Source: Anabaena azotica FACHB-119 (lineage in GTDB: Bacteria; Cyanobacteriota; Cyanobacteriia; Cyanobacteriales; Nostocaceae). From it: a DNA stretch of 64,000 bases. Positions within the stretch are counted from its first letter, which is position 1. Each line of letters opens with the position of its first letter. The translations under genes were made by a program, and so were the position numbers. Of this stretch, positions 34,225 through 44,163 are shown one piece after another. Where the stretch lies: assembly GCF_014697625.1 (NCBI RefSeq), contig NZ_JACJSG010000045.1, positions 1-64,000 of the forward strand, written 5' to 3'. The notes beneath the pieces are model-generated. The model did no database searches and was not told the origin of the DNA. It saw nothing but the letters and a program-made list of their open reading frames with translations.

Positions 34225-35910
34225 TTAACTACCAGAGGCTAGTTTAAAGGCTTCGGCGATGGGGCCTAGTGCGAGGACGGGGAAGAATGTTAAAACTCCC
34301 AATATCAAAACTATGCCGGCGGTGACGGTGGTAAATAGTAGGGAATCTGTCTTGAGGGTTCCTGGGGTTTGGGGTACAGTTTGTTTACGTGACATACTAT
34401 CAGCCAACAGCAGCATGGCGATTATGGGAACGTAGCGTCCTACAAGAATGCTGACGCTGGTGCTGAGATTCCACCAGAGGCTATTGTCTGTCAGTCCTTC
34501 TAAGCCGGAACCATTGTTGGCGCTGGCTGAGGCGTATTCATAAACTACCTGGGAAATGCCATGAAAGCCTGGGTTAGTAATACCGGAGAGGGAAAAGGGA
34601 TAGGCTAGGGCGATCGCACTGGGAATTAACACTACTATGGGGTGAACTAGTAAGATTAAGCTGGCGAGAACAATTTCCCGCTTTTCGATTTTGCGCCCAA
34701 AAATTTCTGGGGTACGTCCCACCATTAACCCTGTCAGGAAGACTGTGAGAATTAGGTAAATGAATAGGTAAGCTGTCCCAGTTCCTTGACCGCCCCAAAT
34801 TATTTGTAAAAATAAGTTAAATAAAGTTGCAAATAGTCCTTGAGGCATTAAAGCATCGTGCATTCCGTTGACTGCGCCGCACATGGTGGCGGTTGTCATC
34901 ACTGCCCAAAGTGCTGTTTCTGCCCAGCCGAAGCGCACTTCTTTACCTTCTAAGTTGGGTTTCTCTATACCTAAAGTACCGTTGACTAAAGGATTTCCTT
35001 GTAGTTCCCCAGTTGCGGCTACCCACACCAGAATCACAAATACAATAAATACCATCCAAAACAAGAGCCAAGCCTGTTTAATATTTTTGGCAAATACACC
35101 GTATGTGTATATCATGGCTGCGGGGATCGCAATCATGGCAATGGTTTCGATGAAGTTAGTCGCACCGTTGGGATTTTCAAAAGGGTGAGCGGAGTTAGCC
35201 GCAAAAAAACCACCGCCGTTTTCCCCCAACATTTTGATCATCTCAAACGAGGCGACTGGGCCTCTGGCGATGTATTGGGTTCCGCCTTCTAGGGTGGTGA
35301 TGGTTAGGGTTGGGCTTAATGTTTGCGGTACACCTAACAAAACTAAGGCGATCGCACCAATGACCGAGATGGGCAATAATATCCTCGTGATCCCACGGGT
35401 GAGATCAACATAGAAGTTGCCGAGTTTTTTCCCTGTTAAGCCGCGAATAAAGGCAATACCCACAGCCAAACCCGTGGCGGCGGAAGTAAACATCAAAAAT
35501 CCTAAAGCTGCTACTTGCGAGAAATAACTCAGGGTTGTCTCCCCTGCATAATGTTGCTGGTCAGTATTCGTAACAAATGAAACTACTGTATGCAGAATAA
35601 TATCCCAGCGAGGCACACCGAACCCGTTGGGATTCCAGGGTAATAACCTCTGATAATGTATCAATGAATATACTAAGATTCCCATGAACAGGTTAGTGTA
35701 AAGTATGGCGCGTATATACTGCCAACCAGTCATATCATCTTTAGGACGGACACCTGATATTACATAGATGCTCCGCTCTATCGGGTTCATCAGAGGATCA
35801 AGTATAGTTCTTTCTCCCAAGAACACCAGGGCTATGTATCTACCTAAAACCGGGGTAATTGCTATGACAATACACAGCGTTAAGCCAATTTGTAACAAAC
35901 CTAGTCCCAT
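34225..35910 (-). CDS. kdpA: Potassium-transporting ATPase subunit KdpA
   Basis: 561 aa, about ten hydrophobic segments. Selectivity-filter-like repeats include SFVTNTDQQHYAGE, GENGGGFFAANSAHPFENP, TMCGAVNGMHDALMP and YASASANNGSGLEGL. KdpA is the K+-translocating subunit, related to K+ channels. First gene of the minus-strand kdp operon; the promoter should lie in 35911-36478. Confidence 0.97.
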   Translation of the reverse strand: MGLGLLQIGLTLCIVIAITPVLGRYIALVFLGERTILDPLMNPIERSIYVISGVRPKDDMTGWQYIRAILYTNLFMGILVYSLIHYQRLLPWNPNGFGVPRWDIILHTVVSFVTNTDQQHYAGETTLSYFSQVAALGFLMFTSAATGLAVGIAFIRGLTGKKLGNFYVDLTRGITRILLPISVIGAIALVLLGVPQTLSPTLTITTLEGGTQYIARGPVASFEMIKMLGENGGGFFAANSAHPFENPNGATNFIETIAMIAIPAAMIYTYGVFAKNIKQAWLLFWMVFIVFVILVWVAATGELQGNPLVNGTLGIEKPNLEGKEVRFGWAETALWAVMTTATMCGAVNGMHDALMPQGLFATLFNLFLQIIWGGQGTGTAYLFIYLILTVFLTGLMVGRTPEIFGRKIEKREIVLASLILLVHPIVVLIPSAIALAYPFSLSGITNPGFHGISQVVYEYASASANNGSGLEGLTDNSLWWNLSTSVSILVGRYVPIIAMLLLADSMSRKQTVPQTPGTLKTDSLLFTTVTAGIVLILGVLTFFPVLALGPIAEAFKLASGS

Positions 35911-36478
35911 TTATTTCATGCCTAATTCCAATTGCGTGTTATGAAACTAAATATTAGATATAAAAAATTACCTGTTTACTGATAAGACTGTGAGCAATTT
36001 GGCAACTTTTGGGTTAACTCTATTTACTCTACATAACTTACTTATTTAAACCATTACTATTTTTTACTTACTGTTTAAAGTCTCCATCAAGAATATTTAA
36101 ATTTACTTTTACACATATATTTTGCCTATAAACTCTCCTGTTTATACAACACATCCTCAAGATTGGCTACTTGATAATGTATAAGTTTCACTTGAAAAAT
36201 GAAATTTAAGTATAATATTACACGTAATTTAGATATTACTTAAGAGAAAACTATTGTATTAGGGTGGGCATCGCCCACCAAAAAGATGTTGTGATAGACA
36301 TTACTAACCTTACTTATATTTAAACATCAAGTATAAATTTGATATTTTAAGTGTGAATAGAATTTTTGGTGTTAAAATTAATAAATTAAATCAAATAATC
36401 GCAACTAGTATCTAACCTTTAATAATTTTCAGGAATAATATATGAAACATAATAACTGCTAGCAAATTTAAGCAGAAT
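35911..36478. other. Divergent kdpA / FAD-gene intergenic region
   Basis: 568 AT-rich bases without a credible gene. They hold the GGTGGGC/GCCCACC hairpin at 36263-36279. K+-responsive control of kdp would be expected to act here, but I see no KdpE-type site I can name. Confidence 0.6.
36263..36279. repeat. GGTGGGCATCGCCCACC hairpin
   Basis: Perfect 7-bp stem with a 3-base loop followed by AAAAAG. A common small palindrome in Nostoc genomes; it could also stop transcription. Confidence 0.55.
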
Positions 36479-37314
36479 ATGAATGCAGAACAATCATTTA
36501 TAACCGATAAGTCTAAGTGTCAGCAGAGTGTTTTGATTGTGGGTGGTGGCCCGTCCGGTTTAGCTACAGCCTTAATGCTGGCTAAACGCGGTTGGACAGA
36601 TATCACTGTCCTAGAACAAAGAAGCACAGCAGATTACTATGAACCAGACAAGTCATTTAATTATTTAATAGATGGTCGAGGACAAAAGTTTACAGACTAT
36701 CTAGGAATTACGTCTAATCTTCCAACAATAGGCGTTTCCACTCAAGAATTTTCTTTAACCAGAATTGCTCCAAATGGTAGCATAAAATCATCAAAACTGC
36801 CGATTGTAGACCCTAAGCGAAAAACTTCTTATTGGATAACCAGAAAAGCTTTTGTGAGGATGTTGTATCAGGAGGCACAGAATTGGCAAGACTGTATCAA
36901 GGTACTTTTTAATGCTAAATGTGTCGAAATTAACAAAATAACTACTAATAATCAAGAAGATAAATTAGATGTTATTGCTGAGGTCGGTAAAGATAATTTT
37001 GTCAGATTTGCACCAAGTCTTCTAATTGGTTGTGATGGTCTTCGTTCTTTAGTTCGCCAGACCTTAGCAGAGTGGGATACCTCCGGGTTGAACAAATTTC
37101 AGATGCAGCTTTTCCCCTGTGATAGTGCAGGTTTGAGGTATAAAGTTTTAAGCTTACCACCGCAACCTATCTTGGATCACGATGGCGCAGAATACGCTGT
37201 GAGTGAAAGGGCTTATATTGTTCTGGCTGCATTGCGTCATCCTCAGCGTTATTTACGCCTTGGTATACTACCTGTCAAAGACCCAGAGGAACCACGGACG
37301 GCAAATTTGACACT
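36479..37314 (+). pseudogene. FAD-dependent monooxygenase (kynurenine-3-monooxygenase-like), 5' part
   Basis: About 278 codons of a PHBH-fold flavoprotein: FAD-binding VLIVGGGPSGLATALMLAKRG, then LEQRS, WITRKAFVRMLYQEA and the second FAD motif LLIGCDGLRSLVRQTL. The native sequence stops at about PEEPRTANL (37311), where an IS200/IS605-group element begins; the open frame then runs on into the element to 37471. The remainder lies at 38651-39236. Without the insertion the two parts add up to about 470 aa, normal for this family including its C-terminal membrane helix. Inactive as it stands. Confidence 0.88.
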
Positions 37315-38650
37315 CCCCGAATTAGAAATTCGGGGATTCTTGCTTCACGGGGATTCCAACGAATTTACCCTCAGCAAGCATCTTGACCGTATGCCCTACG
37401 GCTGCAAGTCCTTTTATAAGAACTACCTGCGCGGCTGCCACATCTCTATCAGTTATATAGCCGCAATTTGAACAAGCATGAGTACGTTCTGACAAATCTT
37501 TCTTACCCGTTTCAACACCACAGTTAGGGCAAATCTGGCTAGTTTTACGACTGTCCACTTTTTGAAAATAGACACCGCGCTTAAAGCAGGTCTGTTCTAA
37601 AATATTGAAAAATTGACCAAACCCAGCATCTAGACAATGTTTGCCTAGCATCCCACAGGATAGCCCGACCAAGTTTAAATCTTCAACAAATAGCATTCCG
37701 GCATCGTTGCAGATTTGGTGAGACAGTTTAGAGTGCCAGTCCTTACGATAATTAGCGACGTACTCATGCAGTTTTGCTACTTTCTTTTGAGCTTTATACC
37801 AATTATTTGATCCCTTACGTTTTCTAGAGACACGCTGTTGCAGCAATTTAAGCTTGCGTTCGGCATCTACAAAAAACTTTGGGCGCTTGACAGTCAACCC
37901 ATTGGAGGTAGCAATAAAACTTGTTAGGCCTACATCAATCCCCACAGCTTCCCCGTGTGGCATCGGTGATGGCACAGATACATTCCATTGGACGATTAGC
38001 ATCACGTACCAACCAGAAGCACGCTTCACTACACGCGCTTGCTTGACTACGCCACCATCAGGTATTCCCCTTGATTGTCGTAATTTAACCCATCCAATCA
38101 CAGGAAGGTTAACCATTCCTGGTTTCAGTCTTTCACCTTGCATTTGCGGGAAGACAAAAGACCGCATCCTTCCCATTTTTTTGAACCGAGGGAAGCCGTG
38201 ATTTCTCTCCCACATTGCTACAAACGCCACTTCTAAGCGTTTTAAGGTTTGCTGCAAAACTTGAGACTGCACTTTCTTGAGTTCAGGAAACTCTTTCTTT
38301 GCAGCAGTTAACGCTTTGCACTGACTGGCGTAGGTGGGTCGGGACGTATCAGCAGGAATGATGTATTCGTGTTTGAGTGAACAGGCGTTAATCTGACAAC
38401 TACGCGATAAATACCAATCTTTGCGTTCAGCTAAGGCATAGTTGTAGACTCGGCGATTAATTTCTAACCAGTCTTCAAATATCTGAGCCTGTGCATGGGT
38501 TGGCTTTAATTTAAATTCGTATGTCAGATTAAACACTTATTTGTCACCTCCTCTATTATTATAAATCGTATTTGCGTTTTGTAATCATTACGGACAAATT
38601 TATTTGTCCTGTTCGCGCTCTACCCCCGGCTGAAGCGTGGGGGCTTTACG
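37315..38650 (-). mobile_element. IS200/IS605-group (IS1341-like) element carrying only tnpB
   Basis: Right-end hairpin CCCCGAATT-AGA-AATTCGGGG (37315-37335) overlaps the tnpB stop, and a left-end hairpin (CCCCC at 38623, GGGGG at 38639) closes the other side. No tnpA is present. It splits the FAD monooxygenase gene. Ends are approximate (within about 10 bases), because these elements make no target duplication. Confidence 0.8.
37322..38536 (-). CDS. tnpB: TnpB-type RNA-guided endonuclease
   Basis: 404 aa. RuvC residues are Asp201 (GIDVGLTSF), Glu285 (MLFVEDLN) and Asp365 (TDRDVAAAQ), all present. The zinc finger is CPNC ... CSNC (residues 336-358). The GTG start at 38536 has a strong AGGAGGTGA ribosome site 8 bases upstream, which fixes the start. 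TnpB proteins of this group cut DNA with a guide RNA made from the right end of the element. The intact active site suggests it still works. No TnpA partner is here, so mobility would need help in trans. Confidence 0.92.
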   Translation of the reverse strand: MFNLTYEFKLKPTHAQAQIFEDWLEINRRVYNYALAERKDWYLSRSCQINACSLKHEYIIPADTSRPTYASQCKALTAAKKEFPELKKVQSQVLQQTLKRLEVAFVAMWERNHGFPRFKKMGRMRSFVFPQMQGERLKPGMVNLPVIGWVKLRQSRGIPDGGVVKQARVVKRASGWYVMLIVQWNVSVPSPMPHGEAVGIDVGLTSFIATSNGLTVKRPKFFVDAERKLKLLQQRVSRKRKGSNNWYKAQKKVAKLHEYVANYRKDWHSKLSHQICNDAGMLFVEDLNLVGLSCGMLGKHCLDAGFGQFFNILEQTCFKRGVYFQKVDSRKTSQICPNCGVETGKKDLSERTHACSNCGYITDRDVAAAQVVLIKGLAAVGHTVKMLAEGKFVGIPVKQESPNF

Positions 38651-39236
38651 CATCACGACTCGTAAGATATTATCGCCGGAAGAAGCAGACCGCTTTGCTA
38701 AAAGTGAAGGCGGTTATTTTCCTAAACCTCAGTATTGTTCTGGATTACAATTTTTATTGACAAGCAAGTCAAAAAATCAGGATTCTTTGCCTATTGGGGT
38801 AGTGCTGTTAGGTGATACCATCCATTGCTTTCCGCCAGACATCGGACAAGGGGTAAATGCGGCGTTAGAAGATGTCTGTGTTCTGGATGAAGCACTTTCT
38901 CAAACTAATGATGATATCTCACAGGCACTACCTTTATATGAGTCCTTGCGGGTTGCTGATACGAAAGCTTTAATTAGGCTTGTGCAAATTGCTTTTCCCT
39001 GGCAGTATGGTCAAGACCCTTTCCGCACTAAGATATGGAGAATCAACTTTTTTCTCAGGCTGGTACTCAGTCGCTTGTTACCCTTCTTATTTAGTCCACA
39101 AGCATTTTTTCTCGTGCAAAATTACCAGCTTTCTTACCAGGAAATTTTGGCTAAGGTCGATCGCACTACCCAGATTATATATGTACTTGGGTTTATACTG
39201 TTGTTTGGGTTTTTGGTTGTGGTAGCGTGGCAATAG
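38651..39236 (+). pseudogene. FAD-dependent monooxygenase, 3' part
   Basis: Resumes with ILSPEEADRFAKSEGGYFPKPQ and holds the third FAD motif GVVLLGDTIHCFPPDIGQGVNAALEDVCVLDEAL. It ends in a membrane helix (IIYVLGFILLFGFLVVVAW) as in kynurenine 3-monooxygenases. Joined to the 5' part by removing the element, the frame can be restored. An ATG at 38637 inside the element end could allow a fragment to be made, but it would lack the dinucleotide-binding half. Confidence 0.87.
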
Positions 39237-39347
39237 ATTGGGAAAAAATTGAACGCAGATGAACGCAGATGAACGCTGATGTAGCAGGTGACAGTTGTTA
39301 TTCTCCCTCATCTCCCTCATCTCCCCCAGTCCCCAGTCCCCAGTCTC

Positions 39348-42011
39348 TCACATAATATTCAAGGGGTCTACATCTATAGTTAAATTGACACCATCGGGGC
39401 AAAGTAAGCGTATTTCTTCCCAGTCTGGTAGATGTGGTAAAGCGTCAGGGGCAAATTTTAACAATATCTGCCAGCGATAACGGTTGGCTACCCGCATCAC
39501 ACTAGCTGGTGCTGGGCCTAAAATTTCAAATCCTGGGTTGTCACTTAAAACTGTGGCGATCGCACTCGTTGTATTCTGTACTTGAATAGGATCAAAGCTA
39601 CTCAGCCTTAACAAAATTAACCTACCATAAGGCGGATAATTGAGAACTTGCCGTTGTTCTAACTCTGCTTGCACAAAAGATTCATAGTCATGATACCTGA
39701 CTGCCTCAATTACCGGATGTTCTGGAGTATAGGTTTGCATAATTACCCTACCGGGATCATCACCTCTACCCGCCCTCCCGGCCACCTGAGTCAAGGTTTG
39801 AAACGCCCGTTCACTGGCGCGATAATCTGATAAGTTTAACAGTCCATCAGCAGCAACCACACCTACTAATGTCACCTGTGGTAAATCTAAACCTTTAGTC
39901 AGCATTTGCGTCCCTACCAACAAATTCGCTTCCCCATTAGCAAACCGAGTTAGTAGGGTACGGTGTGCGCCTTTGTTACGGGTGGTATCGCTATCAAAGC
40001 GGATGTATTTCAACTCTGGAAACTGTCGGCTTAACTCTTGGGCGACACGTTGAGTCCCACTCCCGAAGAATTTCAGGTAAGGTGAACTGCATTCGGGGCA
40101 GTTTTTAGGATGTACCGCCACATAATTACAGTAGTGACAGCGCAATAATTGCGGCGCTCCTTCTTCTGTTTGGTGATACGCTAGGGACACATCACAGTGG
40201 GGACATTCCATTACATAACCACAACTGCGGCAAGATACAAAGGTACTATGTCCCCGGCGATGGATAAATAAAATTCCCTGTTGTCCTGTTTGTTGCAGTT
40301 GTTGTAAAGCTTCTTGCAGCGACCTACTAAATATAGAACGATTTCCCTGTTGTAACTCCTGGCGCATATCTACTATTTCCACTGGCGGTAAGGGGCGGGA
40401 GTTGATGCGTTCGGGGAGGGGGGAGTAGAGGGACTGGGGACTGGGGACTGGGGACTGGGGAATGGGGGGAGATGGGGGAGATGGGGGAGATGAGGGAGAT
40501 GGGGGAGATGAGGGAGATGGGGGAGATGGGGGAGAATTTTCTAAATATTCCTGTTGACTATGGACTGTTGACTGTTGACTGTTGACTGTTGACTGTTGAC
40601 TATTGACTATGGACTGTTGACTATTGACACTCACCCAACTGTCTAAGGATGGTGTGGCGGAACCTAGAACCAAGGGGCAGTTTTCTAGTTCTGCACGCCA
40701 TTGGGCGACGGTGCGGGCGTGGTAGGTGGGGATGGGGGAGTCTTGTTTGAAGCTGCTGTCGTGTTCTTCGTCGAGGATAATTAAGCCGAGGTTGGGTAGG
40801 GGGGCGAAAACGGCGCTGCGTGTGCCGATGACAATTTGGGGATCGCCTGTCAACATTTGTCTCCAGGTGTCGTAGCGTTCGCCGTCGGAGAGGGCGCTGT
40901 GATAAACGCTGATTTTATTGTTGCCGAAGCGGGCGCGGAAACGGTCGGTGAGTTGGGGTGTCAGTCCGATTTCTGGGACTAGAACTAGGGCTGATTTTCC
41001 TTGTGCCAGTAGTGGGGCGATCGCTTGTAAATATACTTCTGTTTTGCCGGAACCTGTGACTCCATGTAACAATACTTCAGCAAATCCCTCTAGCTTTTGT
41101 ATAGTTGCTAAAGCATTACTTTGGGCAAGATTTAATATCTTTGGTATATCTAAATCTAATACTTGTGCCTGTTCTTTACGCAATATTTCTCTTTCTTCAA
41201 TAGCAATGTAGCCTTTTTGTTCCATCGCCTTCAAGGTGGAGGAACTGGTACTACAAATTTGTAACAATTCGCTGTGCCATAACTCACCTCCACTTCTTCG
41301 CAATACATCTAAAATTTCTCTTTGCCTGGTTGTTAAGTCACGGTCAATTGTGTCAATTAATATCACTGCTTTTTGCAGTTTTGGTTTTGTTGTCCGGGGC
41401 GGTTCCAAGTAACTTTCGACTAAACCATGACGCAATAATTCCCGCAATCCTCTGTAAGTTGATTTAACTTTTTGCTGCAAATAAGCAAAACTATAATCCC
41501 CTGCCCCTTGGTCTTGCAATAATTGCAGAATTTGCTGTGCTGGCGGACTTAAAAAGGGAACAGATGACTGATTTTTTTGTCTTTTGATCAAGCGGACTCT
41601 TCTTTGCGATCGCCCTAATAATCCCGGTGGTAAGGCTACCCTTATTACCTGAATTAATGGCGTATAGTAATAAGCCGCTACTCGATTTAATAATTCCCAA
41701 TAAGCGCTAGCAAAAAACCCCGAAGTGACTACATCCTCTACTGCGCGGATTTTTTCTGGTGCTATGTCAACATTGGGCTGTGACGATAATCTGATGGCGA
41801 TCGCGCCTAATTGCTGCGAGCCGAAAGGTACACTTAATATATCTCCTGGTTTGATTTCTAACTGGTTCGGTATCCGGTATGTAAATAACCCTGAATTACC
41901 CGGAAAGTCTACTAATACTTCAACGTACTGATTGGCATTTGTAGCGGCTCGGTATAAATCCTTATTTTCGCTAACCAATAAACCTAGTGAATTGTTGTCA
42001 TTAATATACAT
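39348..42011 (-). CDS. priA: Primosomal replication restart helicase PriA
   Basis: 887 aa. N-terminal DNA-binding domain (VEVLVDFPGNSGLFTYRIP), helicase Walker A GVTGSGKTEVYLQ, DEEHDSSFKQ (motif II), LGSATPS (motif III), eight zinc-binding cysteines (CRSCGYVMECPHC ... CHYC ... CPEC) and GTQMLTKGLDLPQVTLVGV, AGRAGRGDDPG (motifs V-VI). It restarts stalled replication forks. Length is about 70 residues above normal because a repeat tract is translated between motif III and the zinc region (VNSQQSTVNSQQ then SPPSPPSPSSPP). Convergent with the FAD gene remnant. Confidence 0.95.
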   Translation of the reverse strand: MYINDNNSLGLLVSENKDLYRAATNANQYVEVLVDFPGNSGLFTYRIPNQLEIKPGDILSVPFGSQQLGAIAIRLSSQPNVDIAPEKIRAVEDVVTSGFFASAYWELLNRVAAYYYTPLIQVIRVALPPGLLGRSQRRVRLIKRQKNQSSVPFLSPPAQQILQLLQDQGAGDYSFAYLQQKVKSTYRGLRELLRHGLVESYLEPPRTTKPKLQKAVILIDTIDRDLTTRQREILDVLRRSGGELWHSELLQICSTSSSTLKAMEQKGYIAIEEREILRKEQAQVLDLDIPKILNLAQSNALATIQKLEGFAEVLLHGVTGSGKTEVYLQAIAPLLAQGKSALVLVPEIGLTPQLTDRFRARFGNNKISVYHSALSDGERYDTWRQMLTGDPQIVIGTRSAVFAPLPNLGLIILDEEHDSSFKQDSPIPTYHARTVAQWRAELENCPLVLGSATPSLDSWVSVNSQQSIVNSQQSTVNSQQSTVHSQQEYLENSPPSPPSPSSPPSPSSPPSPPSPPIPQSPVPSPQSLYSPLPERINSRPLPPVEIVDMRQELQQGNRSIFSRSLQEALQQLQQTGQQGILFIHRRGHSTFVSCRSCGYVMECPHCDVSLAYHQTEEGAPQLLRCHYCNYVAVHPKNCPECSSPYLKFFGSGTQRVAQELSRQFPELKYIRFDSDTTRNKGAHRTLLTRFANGEANLLVGTQMLTKGLDLPQVTLVGVVAADGLLNLSDYRASERAFQTLTQVAGRAGRGDDPGRVIMQTYTPEHPVIEAVRYHDYESFVQAELEQRQVLNYPPYGRLILLRLSSFDPIQVQNTTSAIATVLSDNPGFEILGPAPASVMRVANRYRWQILLKFAPDALPHLPDWEEIRLLCPDGVNLTIDVDPLNIM
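40420..40630. repeat. In-frame STRR insertion in priA
   Basis: GGGGACT heptamers, GGGGGAGAT nonamers and TTGACTG heptamers lie inside priA without breaking the frame. The same three unit types fill intergenic spacers in this window. Confidence 0.85.
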
Positions 42012-42803
42012 AATTGTTTAATTCTAAAGATAAATCTTCTTATTTCCTTAGACCGAGCCAGTTAAGTTTACTTAGCTTGCCAGATTTTAATTTTTCTTTC
42101 TTTAGATGTAAATTGTAAAACCTACTACTTTTATTACTTATAATACTTGATAAGTTACCTCTTATGTAATCTACTAGACAAATTTGACCCGACCATACGT
42201 GCAATAAATATTTGAAGACAACTATAAAAAATCAAACTAACTCCCTGGAAATTTATGAAATATTTTGTCTAGGTACTAAATAGGGAATAGCCTTTTTTCC
42301 GCCCATCGATAGATATTCATTTCTTTGTCTCTATGAGATGCTTTTATACAAATAATTTCTTGAAAATAGTAAATTGCCCAATTATTAGCATTCGGAAAAA
42401 TTACTGAAGCTACTAATTAAGTCCAGACCAACAAATAATATGATTGCTCTCATGTCTCTCCCAGGGTAAAGCTAAAAAACTTTATAAAAGTATATAATTA
42501 TTAAAGTTTAAGGAAGAATTTCTTTATATTTCTTTCCGATTGTTAAATAAAAGAGAGGTTGAGGGGGTTTGACAGATTAAATGATTAATAAAAAAATAAG
42601 CAATATATTTGTGGGAAACTGAGAAAATAAACTTTAGGTGCAATTTGAATATTCCAGAGAAGTTAAAGATAGCAGCTACATACTAGCAATTAATCGGAAT
42701 TTCTAAAAATCGAATTACGGAAACTTGGATTCTGCCAATAAACAGGCACATCTTGAGTTAGGGAAACTACCAACTCTCAGTAGTTAATATCTATCATTAA
42801 ATT
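42012..42803. other. Long AT-rich leader region of the sigma factor gene
   Basis: 792 bases between divergent priA and the sigma factor gene. No open frame of note, no tandem repeats, markedly AT-rich. It probably contains a regulated promoter and a long 5' untranslated region, but I see no site I can name. Confidence 0.6.
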
Positions 42804-43979
42804 ATGTACCAAACAAAGCATGAATCCCTCAAGGAAACTATGAATATTGCTGAATTGGGAACAATGGAAATACTAGTGAATGCTGTCGAACATGAAGAGC
42901 ATCCACTTGATAGCCTCGATATAGAACTAATCATAGAAGAAGAAGCCCCGGTAGTAGAAAATCTGGAAACAGACGAACGCGATGGGGATCAAATGGCAGC
43001 CGCTCGGCCTTCTGGGTATAATAAAACCGAGCATGATGACGCAGTAGGGGCATTTTTCAAAGAAATGGCCCGCTATCCCCTGCTAAAACCCGATGAAGAA
43101 GTGGAATTAGCCAGAAGAGTCAGATTTTTAGAAGAATTTAGAGATTTACAAGCTGCTTTACAATCACAATTGGGACAACAGCCAACAAAAGCGCAAATAG
43201 CGGCTGAGTTAGATATAACAGAAAAACAATTAGAAAATCGCTTGTATCAAGGTCGAGTAGCTAAAAGAAAAATGATTCGCTCGAACTTGAGATTGGTAGT
43301 ATCAATTGCCAAACGATATCTCAATCGGGGAGTACCTTTTCTAGATTTAATTCAAGAAGGAGCAATGGGATTAAATCGGGCTACAGAAAAGTTTGATCCC
43401 GATAAAGGATACAAGTTTTCCACATACGCTTACTGGTGGATTAGACAAGCAATCACTAGAGCGATCGCCAATGATGCCAGAACAATTCGCCTCCCAATTC
43501 ACATTGTAGAAAAACTCAACAAACTCAAAAAAGCCCAACGGGAACTCAAACAAAAATTCAGCCGCAACCCGACAGAAGCGGAAATGGCAGAAGCGTTGGA
43601 AATAACCGTCCCCCAACTACGCCAACTCCAACAACTCCGCCGACAAGCACTATCCTTAAATCATCGAGTCGGTAAAGAAGAAGATACCGAACTGATGGAC
43701 TTATTAGAAGATGAAGATAACCTATCTCCAGAAGCAAAAATGAACGAAAACATGATGCGTCAGGAGATTTGGGAAGTCTTAGGTGATGTGCTTACCCCCA
43801 GAGAAAAAGACGTAATTTCTTTACGTTATGGTTTAACAACCAGCGAACCCTGCACCTTAGAAGAAGTCGGTAATATGTTCAACCTATCCCGCGAACGAGT
43901 CCGACAAATTCAAAGCAAAGCCATGCGGAAACTGCGCCGTCCTCACATAGCTAAACGGCTGAAGGGTTGGTTAATCTGA
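42804..43979 (+). CDS. Group 2 RNA polymerase sigma factor (RpoD/SigA-like)
   Basis: 391 aa. Region 1.2 (AVGAFFKEMARYPLLKPDEEVELAR), region 2 with RSNLRLVVSIAKRYLNRGVPFLDLIQEG and GYKFSTYAYWWIRQAITRAI, region 3 (RNPTEAEMAEALEI), and region 4 with TPREKDVISLRYGL and TLEEVGNMFNLSRERVRQIQSKAMRKLR. The first 75 residues are acidic, and no long region 1.1 is present. This fits the non-essential group 2 sigma factors of cyanobacteria (SigB-SigE). I lean to SigC but cannot prove it. The first ATG is used; further ATGs follow within 24 codons. Confidence 0.9.
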   Translation: MYQTKHESLKETMNIAELGTMEILVNAVEHEEHPLDSLDIELIIEEEAPVVENLETDERDGDQMAAARPSGYNKTEHDDAVGAFFKEMARYPLLKPDEEVELARRVRFLEEFRDLQAALQSQLGQQPTKAQIAAELDITEKQLENRLYQGRVAKRKMIRSNLRLVVSIAKRYLNRGVPFLDLIQEGAMGLNRATEKFDPDKGYKFSTYAYWWIRQAITRAIANDARTIRLPIHIVEKLNKLKKAQRELKQKFSRNPTEAEMAEALEITVPQLRQLQQLRRQALSLNHRVGKEEDTELMDLLEDEDNLSPEAKMNENMMRQEIWEVLGDVLTPREKDVISLRYGLTTSEPCTLEEVGNMFNLSRERVRQIQSKAMRKLRRPHIAKRLKGWLI

Positions 43980-43984
43980 AGTAC

Positions 43985-44163
43985 TGGGGACTGGGGACTG
44001 GGGAAGCCACACCCCAACCCACTGCCTCATTTATCGGCGGTTCATGATTCATAACTTGGAAGCTTTGCAACAAGTCTTATGGACTATGGACTATTGACTA
44101 TGGACTATTGACTATTGACTATAAACTATGGACTAATGACTAATGACCAATGACTAATGACTA
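43985..44163. repeat. Heptamer repeats before the GNAT gene
   Basis: GGGGACT units and long runs of TATGGAC, TATTGAC and AATGACT heptamers reach the start codon at 44164. Middle part (44005-44070) non-repetitive, no gene. Confidence 0.8.

Noticed and set aside
36479..37471. Intact 330-aa FAD enzyme
   Set aside because: The last about 50 codons are read through the right end of the tnpB element; the true enzyme continues at 38651.
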